Part shown: positions 41,794 to 50,698 of the stretch, piece by piece
Numbering within the stretch: the stretch's first letter is position 1
How the letters are laid out: every line of letters starts with the position of its first letter
Assembly: GCA_046349595.1 (NCBI GenBank)
Contig: JAXMCA010000001.1
Location: forward strand, 2,542,001 to 2,606,000
Origin: JACRLW01 sp046349595
GTDB lineage: Bacteria > Planctomycetota > UBA1135 > UBA2386
Length of the DNA stretch: 64,000 nucleotides
Reading direction: 5' to 3'
Notes under the pieces: generated by a model
Told to the model about the DNA's origin: nothing
The model's database searches: none
What the model saw: the letters and a program-made list of their open reading frames with translations, nothing else
Position numbers and translations under genes: made by a program

Positions 41794-42819
41794 TCACCGG
41801 GCAGCAGCGACACGCGCGACGGGACGCAGACGCGCACTGATCGCGGTCTCCTTCGCCTTGAGCTCCTCGAGGTCCTTGCGGACCTGCGCGAGGCGATCCT
41901 GCAGCTTGTGCACGCGCGACGAATCGGTGCCGTCGGCGACGATCGCGTCGTCGAGGTCGGCCGCGGTCTGACGCTCGAGCGGCAGCAGGCGGTCGTAGTC
42001 CTCGATGCTGCGGCGCAGTTCCTTCGCGACCTGCTTCGCATCGCCCTCGTAGCAGCGGGCGATGGTCGCATAGACCGCGTCACGGACCTGCGTGCGGGAC
42101 TCGAGCCCGCTGAAGCCGACGCTCTCCGCACCCTGTGCATCGGTGAGGAACATCAGCGGTGGCCGCGCCGGGTCGTAGAGGTTGGCGAAGGGATGCTCCG
42201 GATGACGCGTGGTGTCCGGCAGGTCGACGCAGTGGAAGAAGCGCGAGAGCACACGCAGCTCCTCGTCCTGCAAGAGCGTCTCGACGCGCTGATCCTGCTC
42301 CTGCTCGACCGCGTGGCCGTGACGACGCACGAGGATCGGACGGGCGTCGGAACCCGCGATCTCGCGGATCGCGGTCTCGAAGCTCAGCGGCTGTTCGACC
42401 TCGGGAGTCGACGGAAAGGACCAGTCGACGGCGAAGTGCCGCAGCGTCTCGTCGTCGCGGCGGAACTCGACCGGCACGCCGCGCATCCCACCGAGCATCG
42501 GCGGGCCGACCTGGGGACGCGGTGCACCCGGAACCATCGGGTTCAGCGTCGGAGCCGCGGTCGGAGCGGTGGTCGGCGTCGTCGGCAGGTGACCGGCCGT
42601 TCCGCCTTCACGCGGCAGGTTCGGGGCCACCGTGTCGGTGGGATTCCACTTCGGAGGCGGAGGCAGCCGCGGCGTCGACGAACCGAGATCGCCGGTGAAG
42701 CCGCCGGAGCGACCGCCACCGCCGCCCCGGCCTCCGCCGTAGTAGCCCGCCTGGGCTGCCACCTCGGACCCGATCGCCAACGCGGCGAGGGTCGACAGAC
42801 AAACGAGAGTCGTCTTCAT
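41794..42819 (-). CDS. Exported Gly/Pro-rich protein with thioredoxin-fold-like core and coiled coil
   Basis: A 341-residue hypothetical. Signal peptide (VCLSTLAALAIGSEVAAQA) at residues 5-23, a glycine-rich then proline/threonine-rich linker to about residue 110, a compact core at about 115-235 (AIREIAGSDARPILVRR, FFHCVDLPD, RPPLMFLTDAQGAESVGF) that resembles the thioredoxin-like domains of planctomycete exported proteins but lacks CxxC, and a charged C-terminal coiled coil (about 250-330). It is first of a leftward pair with the di-haem gene, so it could assist cytochrome maturation or binding. I do not recognise a named family. Confidence 0.65.
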   Translation of the reverse strand: MKTTLVCLSTLAALAIGSEVAAQAGYYGGGRGGGGGRSGGFTGDLGSSTPRLPPPPKWNPTDTVAPNLPREGGTAGHLPTTPTTAPTAAPTLNPMVPGAPRPQVGPPMLGGMRGVPVEFRRDDETLRHFAVDWSFPSTPEVEQPLSFETAIREIAGSDARPILVRRHGHAVEQEQDQRVETLLQDEELRVLSRFFHCVDLPDTTRHPEHPFANLYDPARPPLMFLTDAQGAESVGFSGLESRTQVRDAVYATIARCYEGDAKQVAKELRRSIEDYDRLLPLERQTAADLDDAIVADGTDSSRVHKLQDRLAQVRKDLEELKAKETAISARLRPVARVAAAR

Positions 42820-42910
42820 CGATCACTCCATCCCCGGCGAGACGCCACGATCCGAGCCGAGTTGGGCTGCTCGGTTCGGGATCCCCGTGGAGCCGGTGTC
42901 CACGGGTCGA

Positions 42911-44161
42911 TCACTTCTTCTTCGCCCATTCCTTCCACGCGACGCCGAGTGCGGCCGCGTCCCGGAATCCGAAGGCTTCCTGCAAGGCGCGATCCTGCTG
43001 CGCGAGGACCGCGGTCCAATCCACGGTGCCGGTGGTCAACCACAGCGGCGACTTGATGCGGTGAAGGAAGCGCTGCATCGCCACGTCGCCACGGCTCATC
43101 AGGAAGTCGACGAGCGACCAGGACTCGACGTAGTCGTGGAACTTGAAGCCGGCGTAGTCGCGGCTCTGCACGAGCTCGACGACCGGACGCGCCGCATCGT
43201 TCTGCGCGAGTCCCTTCGCCCGCTTGTCCCACTCGGCGACGAGCCGACCGTCGCCACGACGACCCGGCGGGCGATCGAACTGCGGATGGCGCGGATCGAT
43301 GCCTCGCGCGTACCACTGCGCGAGACCGGTCTTGAACCACACCGGGGTCTCGAAGAGGTAGCCGCGGAAGCCGTCGCAGAAGTTGTGGAACAGGCTGTAC
43401 GACACCGCGCAGTGCAGCGCCGTGTCGTCGACGCCCTGGTCGTCCATGTCGAGCGCCGTGACGAACATCAGCCCCTGGCCCCAACCGAGATCGTGACGGA
43501 ACGGCCAGTCGACGTCGGCGCCGAGGTACTCGTGCGCGTAGCGCCGCAGGTCCGGCGCGTGCGCGAACACCAGCACGACGTACTTCTCCTTCTGCCCGAG
43601 GTAGCGCCCCTGACCGAGGTACGAGTCGTCGAGCCGCAGGCCTTGCGTGCGGATCGGGAAGTCACCTTCGGAGTAGCCGACGACGCGGAGGAAGTCGGTG
43701 TAGCTCTGTTCGCACCACTGCGCGAGCAGGTGGGTGCGCAACCATGGATCGAGCTCGTCGGTCTCGACGTCGACGCGCGGAAGGCGACGCTGCGCCGCTG
43801 CGAGGTCGGCGCGCAATCGCGCGCGCACGTCCTTGCCGAGCGACTTCATGCTCTCCGCGGGGAGTTCGGCCCCGATGCGGAAGTGCGCGGTCTCGATCCA
43901 CCGCATGCGACCTTCACCGATCAGGGCGTCGATCTCGGCGGTGCCGTGATAGCCACCGATCGGAAACGGCGCCGTGCGGACATAGCCGGCCCGTTCGAGG
44001 TCGTCCTCCTTCCCGCGGGTGTACGGGTCGAGCCCGGGCGGGCTCACCGTCTCCGGGCTACGTGCGATCGACGATCGCACCGGCTCCTGCGCCGCGCCGA
44101 GCGCCGTCAGACCGACGCCGCACAGGGTCAGGGCCAATCTCCGCACGAAGACTCCATCCAT
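42911..44161 (-). CDS. Secreted protein of a degenerate metallopeptidase-like family (paralogue 2)
   Basis: A 416-residue exported protein (signal MDGVFVRRLALTLCGVGLTA), paralogous over its whole length to 37981-39189: shared blocks WIETAHFRIGAELP, DELDPWLRTHL, YVVLVFAHAPDLRRYA, GLMFVTALDMD and AFGFRD near the end. Where an active gluzincin would have HExxH this has LFHNFCDGF, and VWFKTGLAQWY in place of the usual WFxEGLAEY, so catalysis is unlikely. The C-terminus ends in a lysine run. Divergent from enolase, 250 bp away. Function unknown. Confidence 0.7.
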   Translation of the reverse strand: MDGVFVRRLALTLCGVGLTALGAAQEPVRSSIARSPETVSPPGLDPYTRGKEDDLERAGYVRTAPFPIGGYHGTAEIDALIGEGRMRWIETAHFRIGAELPAESMKSLGKDVRARLRADLAAAQRRLPRVDVETDELDPWLRTHLLAQWCEQSYTDFLRVVGYSEGDFPIRTQGLRLDDSYLGQGRYLGQKEKYVVLVFAHAPDLRRYAHEYLGADVDWPFRHDLGWGQGLMFVTALDMDDQGVDDTALHCAVSYSLFHNFCDGFRGYLFETPVWFKTGLAQWYARGIDPRHPQFDRPPGRRGDGRLVAEWDKRAKGLAQNDAARPVVELVQSRDYAGFKFHDYVESWSLVDFLMSRGDVAMQRFLHRIKSPLWLTTGTVDWTAVLAQQDRALQEAFGFRDAAALGVAWKEWAKKK

Positions 44162-44389
44162 CGCGGTGAGCACTCCGCTCCGGCCGCCGGGCCGAGGCGG
44201 CGCGTCGTTGGCAAGGTCCGTACCGCGTCTCCCGACGCTCCCTGGTCGGCCCTCCACCGCCTGCTTGTGACGCGTGCGTAACGGAAAGACGGTGTCGGCC
44301 TGCCCCGGTCGAGCGATCGCGCACGCGGCGGCGGACATCCGCACACGCACTCCGACCGGCGACATCGGACGCTTCGGTCCCCTCGGGGC

Positions 44390-44406
44390 GCGGAGCTATG
44401 CTCCGC
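44390..44406 (+). promoter_or_regulatory. Perfect 7-bp hairpin just upstream of the enolase start
   Basis: GCGGAGC (44390-44396), TAT, GCTCCGC (44400-44406) forms a stem with a 3-nt loop ending 5 nt before the ATG at 44412, in the place where a Shine-Dalgarno sequence would normally be. No other ribosome-binding site is seen. Confidence 0.4.
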
Positions 44407-44411
44407 CGCCC

Positions 44412-45671
44412 ATGTCCACGATCGTCCACGTCCACGGCCGCGAGGTCCTCGACTCGCGCGGCAATCCCACCGTCGAGGTCGAGATCGGCCTCGAATCCGG
44501 CTCCCTCGGCCGCGTCATCGTCCCCTCCGGCGCCTCGACCGGGATCCACGAGGCCGTCGAGCTGCGCGACGGCGGCAAGCGTTACGGCGGCAAGGGCGTG
44601 CAGAAGGCGGTGGAGAACGTCAACGGGCGGATCCAGGACCTGCTGCTCGGACAGACCGCGGACGACCAGGTGGTCGTCGACCGGATGCTGTGCGAACTCG
44701 ACGGCAGCCCGAACAAGTCCGCGCTGGGGGCGAATGCCGTGCTCGGCGCCAGCCTCGCCACCGCCCACGCGATGGCCCAACACCTCGATATGCCGCTGTG
44801 GCGCTACGTCGGCGGCGTCGCCGCGCGCCGGCTGCCGGTGCCGATGCTGAACATCCTCAACGGCGGGGCCCACGCCGACAACAACGTCGACTTCCAGGAG
44901 TTCATGGTGATGCCCTTCGGCGCGACCAACTTCGCGGAGGGCCTGCGGATGGGCGTCGAGGTGTTCCAGAACCTCAAGCAGGTGCTGAAGGGCAAGGGCC
45001 TTGCCACCGGGGTCGGCGACGAGGGCGGCTTCGCACCCAACCTGCGCAGCAATCGCGAAGCGATCGACGTCATCCTCGAGGCGATCGCCAAGGCCGGCCT
45101 CAAGGCGGGCACCGACGTGAAGTTGGCGCTGGACGTGGCGAGCACCGAGCTGTTCCGCGACGGCAAGTACCACCTCGAGGGCGAGGGCAAGTCGCTCGAC
45201 GCCGCCGGCCTGGTCGCGCTGTACGAGGACTGGTGCCGGCAGTACCCGATCTTCAGCATCGAGGACGGCTGCGCCGAGGACGACTGGGAGGGCTGGAAGC
45301 TCTTGACCGCCCGCCTGGGCGGCCGCGTCCAACTGGTCGGCGACGACCTGTTCGTGACCAACACGAAGCGCCTCGCGCGCGGCATCGAGGACAAGGCGGC
45401 GAACGCGATCCTGATCAAGGTCAACCAGATCGGCACGCTGACCGAGACGCTCGAGGCCGTCGACCTCGCGCACCGCAGCGGCATGGCCGCGGTCATGTCG
45501 CACCGCTCGGGCGAATCGGAGGACACCACCATCGCCGACCTGGCGGTCGCGACGAATGTCGGCCAGATCAAGACCGGCGCGCCCTGCCGCACCGACCGCG
45601 TCGCCAAGTACAACCAGCTCCTCCGTATCGAGGAGGAGCTCGGCGCCGCGGCGATCTACGGCGCCCGGTGA
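44412..45671 (+). CDS. eno: Enolase (phosphopyruvate hydratase)
   Basis: A 419-residue enolase, converting 2-phosphoglycerate to phosphoenolpyruvate. All expected motifs are present: EVLDSRGNPTVEVE, PSGASTGIHEA (Ser loop), FQEFMVMPFGA, the magnesium ligands in LALDVASTE, SIEDGCAEDDW and LVGDDLFVTN, catalytic lysine in LIKVNQIGTL, and the signature SHRSGESEDT followed by IKTGAPCRTDR. Length is typical for bacterial enolase. The ATG has no clear SD and is preceded by a tight hairpin. The FtsB-like gene follows 61 bp downstream in the same direction, as often in bacteria. Confidence 0.98.
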   Translation: MSTIVHVHGREVLDSRGNPTVEVEIGLESGSLGRVIVPSGASTGIHEAVELRDGGKRYGGKGVQKAVENVNGRIQDLLLGQTADDQVVVDRMLCELDGSPNKSALGANAVLGASLATAHAMAQHLDMPLWRYVGGVAARRLPVPMLNILNGGAHADNNVDFQEFMVMPFGATNFAEGLRMGVEVFQNLKQVLKGKGLATGVGDEGGFAPNLRSNREAIDVILEAIAKAGLKAGTDVKLALDVASTELFRDGKYHLEGEGKSLDAAGLVALYEDWCRQYPIFSIEDGCAEDDWEGWKLLTARLGGRVQLVGDDLFVTNTKRLARGIEDKAANAILIKVNQIGTLTETLEAVDLAHRSGMAAVMSHRSGESEDTTIADLAVATNVGQIKTGAPCRTDRVAKYNQLLRIEEELGAAAIYGAR

Positions 45672-45732
45672 CGCGCTCGCGACGTCTCCGCGCTTCTACG
45701 CCGCGAGCCGAGCGCGTATCCTGCGCCGCGCC

Positions 45733-46092
45733 ATGGCTCAACCTGCACGCGGGCGGCGCGCGGAGGGGGCCGACCCGTTCCCGTGGGTCGTGTGCCTCGT
45801 CAGCGTCGCGATCGGAGTGACGATCCTGTTCCGGAGCACCATTCCCGGTCTGGCGGAACAGCAGGACCTGCGCGCGGTCGAGACGCGCATGCAGCAGGAC
45901 CTGTCGGAGACCACGCGCGAGTCGCACGACCTGCGCGCCCGACGCCAGCGCCTCCAGGCCGACCCCGAGACGGTGCTGATCGAGCTCGATCGCCACGGCA
46001 TCGATCCCGCCTCGCTCCCGCCGCGACCCGAACCAGAGGCAGGCTCGACCCCGCCCCCGGAACCGAAGACCGGACTTCCCCGCCCGCGGTGA
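45733..46092 (+). CDS. FtsB/DivIC-like septum formation initiator
   Basis: A 119-residue single-span membrane protein. A hydrophobic helix (VVCLVSVAIGVTILFRSTIPG, residues about 19-39) is followed by a coiled coil with heptad spacing (LRAVETRMQQDLSETTRE to about residue 80) and a proline-rich tail. This is the architecture of FtsB/DivIC, the division proteins that link FtsL to FtsQ, and the position directly behind eno is the conserved ftsB location in many bacteria. Many Planctomycetes lack a classical divisome, so the role may differ; the assignment rests on architecture and context. Confidence 0.65.
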   Translation: MAQPARGRRAEGADPFPWVVCLVSVAIGVTILFRSTIPGLAEQQDLRAVETRMQQDLSETTRESHDLRARRQRLQADPETVLIELDRHGIDPASLPPRPEPEAGSTPPPEPKTGLPRPR

Positions 46093-46154
46093 ACGGGTCA
46101 CCCTCTCCGCGCCGTTGCCACGCCGTCCCGACGAGGGTTCCTCTCCCGCGCCAT

Positions 46155-46203
46155 GTCGCGGAAGATTCGCCGCGACGAGACGTCCTGCGGAGCCGGTCTC
46201 CGC
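46155..46203 (+). promoter_or_regulatory. Tandem hairpins in the leader of the MoxR operon
   Basis: Two stem-loops in the 195-bp gap before the MoxR gene: 46155-46161 (GTCGCGG) with 46170-46176, 8-nt loop; and 46187-46192 (GCGGAG) with 46198-46203, 5-nt loop. Neither is followed by a T-run, so they are not classical intrinsic terminators. They may separate the FtsB-like transcript from the operon or act as leader structure. Confidence 0.35.
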
Positions 46204-46287
46204 GCGCTTCCCGCCCGCGCCGACCCGCAGCCGCGATCCGGCACCCGTAATCGACCCGATTCCCGACCCGACCCCGACCCTCCGAAC

Positions 46288-47355
<1,068 letters not shown>

Positions 47356-47407
47356 TCACGACGGGTCCACAACGACCCCGTCGTGCCCGAGCGAGGAACT
47401 CATCGAG

Positions 47408-48319
47408 ATGGCGACAGAGACGAAGAACTACCTCGATCCCAAGGTGCTCGCGAAGGTCGAGCGCCTCGAAGTGCGCGCGCGACTGGTCGTCGAGGGGTTC
47501 ATCTCCGGGATGCACAAGTCGCCCTACAAGGGCTTCTCGGTCGAGTTCGCGCAGCACCGCGAATACGTGCCGGGCGACGACGTGCGATTCGTCGACTGGA
47601 AGATCTGGGGCAAGTCCGATCGCTTCTACATCAAGGAGTTCGAGGAGGAGACCAACCTCCGCGCCTGGCTGTTCGTCGACCAGAGCGAGTCGATGGCCTA
47701 TGCGCACGACGACGGCATGAGCAAGTTCGACTACGCGTCGACCGCCGCCGCGTCGCTGGCCTACCTGCTGCAACAGCAGTCGGACGCCGTCGGCCTCACC
47801 CTGTTCGACGAGAAGATCGTGCGCCAGGTGCCGGCGTCGAACACGCGCAACGGGCTCTCCAATCTGGTGCACACCCTGCAGGAGGCCCGACCGACCCAGA
47901 AGTCGAAGGTCGGCAGCGTGCTGACCGAACTCGCCAGCTCGCTCCGCAAGCGCGGCGTCGTGGTGGTGTTCTCCGACCTGTTCGACGACGTCGACGAGGT
48001 GCTCAAGGGGATCCGCGCGCTGGGTCAGCGGGGCCACGACGTGATCGTCTTCCACGTGTTCGACCGCGACGAACTCGAGTTTCCCTTCGAACGCATGACG
48101 CTGTTCGAGGGACTCGAGCAGATGCCCGAACTGCTCGCCGATCCGCGCGGCCTGCGCGATGCCTACCTCGCCGAGGTCCGCGGCTTCCAGGAGAAGGTGC
48201 GCCGTGGCTGCCTCGCGCAGCGCGCCGACTACGTCGAACTGTCCAATGCACAGCCGCTCGACGTCGTGCTGTCGTCGTACCTGAGCATGCGCATGGCCCG
48301 CGCCAAGCGTGCGCGCTGA
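47408..48319 (+). CDS. DUF58 domain protein (VWA-like MoxR partner)
   Basis: A 303-residue soluble protein of the DUF58 family. It has the signature SVEFAQHREYVPGDDVRFVDW (first part, residues about 42-58) and a VWA-type metal site in VDQSESM (DxSxS). DUF58 proteins are the near-universal neighbours of MoxR ATPases and probably act as adaptors that recruit target proteins. The middle part (VGLTLFDEKIVRQVPA; RGVVVVFSDLFDD) completes the alpha/beta VWA fold. Gap to MoxR is 52 bp and to the next gene 33 bp, so one operon. Confidence 0.93.
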   Translation: MATETKNYLDPKVLAKVERLEVRARLVVEGFISGMHKSPYKGFSVEFAQHREYVPGDDVRFVDWKIWGKSDRFYIKEFEEETNLRAWLFVDQSESMAYAHDDGMSKFDYASTAAASLAYLLQQQSDAVGLTLFDEKIVRQVPASNTRNGLSNLVHTLQEARPTQKSKVGSVLTELASSLRKRGVVVVFSDLFDDVDEVLKGIRALGQRGHDVIVFHVFDRDELEFPFERMTLFEGLEQMPELLADPRGLRDAYLAEVRGFQEKVRRGCLAQRADYVELSNAQPLDVVLSSYLSMRMARAKRAR

Positions 48320-48352
48320 CCTTCACCGCCAGGGACCCGCAAGGACGCGTCG

Positions 48353-50698
48353 TTGCTCGACTTCCTCAACCCCGGACTGCTGATCGGTGCCGCGCTGTTC
48401 GCGGTGCCGCTGGTCATCCATCTGCTGAACCGCCAGCGGTTCCGACGTCGCCCGTGGGCCGCGATGGAGTTCCTGCTCGCGGCGTACAAGAAGCAACGCA
48501 GGCGACTCCGTCGCGAGAACCTCCTGCTGCTCCTGCTGCGCTGCCTGATCCCGATCGTGCTCGCGCTGGCGATCGCCCGCCCCCTGCTCCGCGATTCCGC
48601 GCTCGCCGCGCACCTGGGTTCGGGAAACGCGCACCACGTGCTGGTCCTCGACGCCACCGGCAGCATGGGCCTCGAGCTGCGCGGAGCGACCACGCCCTTC
48701 GAACGCGCGAAGGCCCTGGCCACGGCCCTGCTCGACCGCATCGCGTCGCAGGAGTCGACACCGCACGTCTCGGTGATCGTGCAGGGCCTGCACGCCGCGA
48801 TGCCGGTGCGCGATGAACTCGACCTGCAACGCGCGAAGGCGCGCATCGCCGCACTGGAACCCCCGGTCGACGGCGGGTCCGAGCTGCGCGATGCCCTGGT
48901 GCTGGCCGCGCGCGCGGTGGACGAGTCGAGCGAGCCCGAGGTGCGCGTGCACGTCTTCACCGACCTCCAGGCCCGTGCGTTCGGCAACGATGCCGAGAAG
49001 TCCGCCGCGGAGGCCCGTCCCCCCGAACCGGGCAAGGCGCCGACCGCCGAGGACTTCCGCGACAACTTCGGCGAGCTGTTGACGCACATCCGCGAGAAGG
49101 CGGAGATCAACCTCTTCGACGTACGCGCGGTGGATGGCGGCACCGAGGACAATCTGCAGGTGAGCGACCTGCGACTCGGCACGGTGCACGCGATCCGTCG
49201 CGTTCCGCTGCCGGTGATCGCGACGGTCCGCAACCGCACCGGCGAGAAGCGCTCGGCGCAGGTCACGCTGGAGATCGACGGCGGCCAGCCCTCGCGCCGC
49301 AGCGTCCAGGTGGAGGCCGGCGCCGAGACCGAAGCCGAGTTCGAGATCACGCTGACCGAGGCCGGTGCGCATCGCTTGCGCGCGTCGATCGAGAGCGACG
49401 GCTTCACGATGGACGATCAGCGCTTCCTCGCCGTCGACGTGCGCGAGCGCATCGACGTGCTCGTCGTGGAGGGAAGCTCGGAGACTGATCCCGCGCTGCG
49501 CACCTCGACCCTGCTGGTCGAGGTCCTCGATCCGACCGAAGGCAAGGGCTCGGCGGATCTCACTCCGTTCCGTCCGACGGTCGTCGATCCGATCGCGCTC
49601 TTGACCGGTCGTGTGCGCCCCGGCGACTTCGACCTCGTGGTGCTCGCCGACGTCGACCGGTTGAACACGCAGTCGGGCGATGCGCTCACCGAGGCGGTCC
49701 GCGCGGGGACCGGGCTGTTCGTGATGTTCGGGGCGCGGGCCGAGCCGGACAGCTACGTCGCGAACCTCCAGCGCGGAGGCTACGGGCCGCTGCCGATGGT
49801 GATCGGCAGCCCACGCGGCTACGACCCCCGCGCCGACCAGTGGTTCAACATCGGGATCGCGGCGCCCGATCACCCGGTGCTGCGCGAGTTCCGCGAAGAC
49901 GCGTATCGCCAGTTGCTCGGCGTCGTACCGGTCTGGCGCTTCGTCGGCGCGGAGCGCCCCGCGGAAGAAGAGGAGCCCGCACCGGCGAAGGACCCCGCCG
50001 CCGATGCGAGCACTCGCAAGACCTCGGGCCAGGTGTTGCTCGAGGTCCGCGACCCGTCACGCTCACCCTTGCTGGTGGCTGCGCGCTTCGGCGCAGGCCG
50101 TGCGCTGTTCCTGACCAGCCCGATCTCGCGCGACCCAGGGCGCTGGAACCGTCTCGACTCGCCGGTCGGCGGACTGCCCTTCCTGTTGATCTGGCCGATG
50201 GCCGAGTGGCTCACCGCACCACGGCTCGCCAACCGGAACGTGACGGTCGGCGACGCGCTCAGCACGTCGCTCCCCTCGCGTCCGCGCGACATCGCGGTCC
50301 TCATGCCCGAGCGCGCCGGCGTCGCCAAGTTGCCGATCGGCGAGGATCCGGTTCCGCTTCCGGGCGGACGCTACGCCCTGCCGCCGTTCCGACGCACCGA
50401 TTACGCCGGCTTCTACGAGTTCGAGATGCAGCTCGGCGAACAGGACGTGCGCGGTCGACATACCGAACTGTTCGCCGTCGAGCCCGACGCAGCCGAGGGC
50501 GATCTCACCTACCTCGGCCACGCCAAGGTCCGTGATCGGTTCGGCTTCGCCGAGGTGCTGACCGAGCTGCCGTCGACGAGCAATACCGCAGTCGACTCCG
50601 GCGTGCGCGAACTCGGACCGCAGTTCCTGTGGGCCACGCTGCTGTTCCTGATCGGCGAAGCCGCGTTCGCCCGCTTCATCGCGAGGAGGCGCGCATGA
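48353..50698 (+). CDS. BatA-like membrane protein with VWA domain
   Basis: A 781-residue membrane protein. The N-terminus is the BatA/aerotolerance-regulator segment (FLNPGLLIGAALFAVPLVIHLLNR) with two membrane helices by residue 80, then a VWA domain with VLDATGSMGL (MIDAS with threonine in place of one serine). From about 260 a CARDB-like beta domain (LEIDGGQPSRRSVQVEAGAE) precedes a further alpha/beta region; a final helix (FLWATLLFLIGEAAFARFI) at the end anchors the C-terminus. Start is TTG 48353, chosen for the AAGGA 7 nt upstream. It is coupled to the next gene by an ATGA overlap. Role: membrane adaptor for the MoxR ATPase, target unknown. Confidence 0.9.
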   Translation: MLDFLNPGLLIGAALFAVPLVIHLLNRQRFRRRPWAAMEFLLAAYKKQRRRLRRENLLLLLLRCLIPIVLALAIARPLLRDSALAAHLGSGNAHHVLVLDATGSMGLELRGATTPFERAKALATALLDRIASQESTPHVSVIVQGLHAAMPVRDELDLQRAKARIAALEPPVDGGSELRDALVLAARAVDESSEPEVRVHVFTDLQARAFGNDAEKSAAEARPPEPGKAPTAEDFRDNFGELLTHIREKAEINLFDVRAVDGGTEDNLQVSDLRLGTVHAIRRVPLPVIATVRNRTGEKRSAQVTLEIDGGQPSRRSVQVEAGAETEAEFEITLTEAGAHRLRASIESDGFTMDDQRFLAVDVRERIDVLVVEGSSETDPALRTSTLLVEVLDPTEGKGSADLTPFRPTVVDPIALLTGRVRPGDFDLVVLADVDRLNTQSGDALTEAVRAGTGLFVMFGARAEPDSYVANLQRGGYGPLPMVIGSPRGYDPRADQWFNIGIAAPDHPVLREFREDAYRQLLGVVPVWRFVGAERPAEEEEPAPAKDPAADASTRKTSGQVLLEVRDPSRSPLLVAARFGAGRALFLTSPISRDPGRWNRLDSPVGGLPFLLIWPMAEWLTAPRLANRNVTVGDALSTSLPSRPRDIAVLMPERAGVAKLPIGEDPVPLPGGRYALPPFRRTDYAGFYEFEMQLGEQDVRGRHTELFAVEPDAAEGDLTYLGHAKVRDRFGFAEVLTELPSTSNTAVDSGVRELGPQFLWATLLFLIGEAAFARFIARRRA

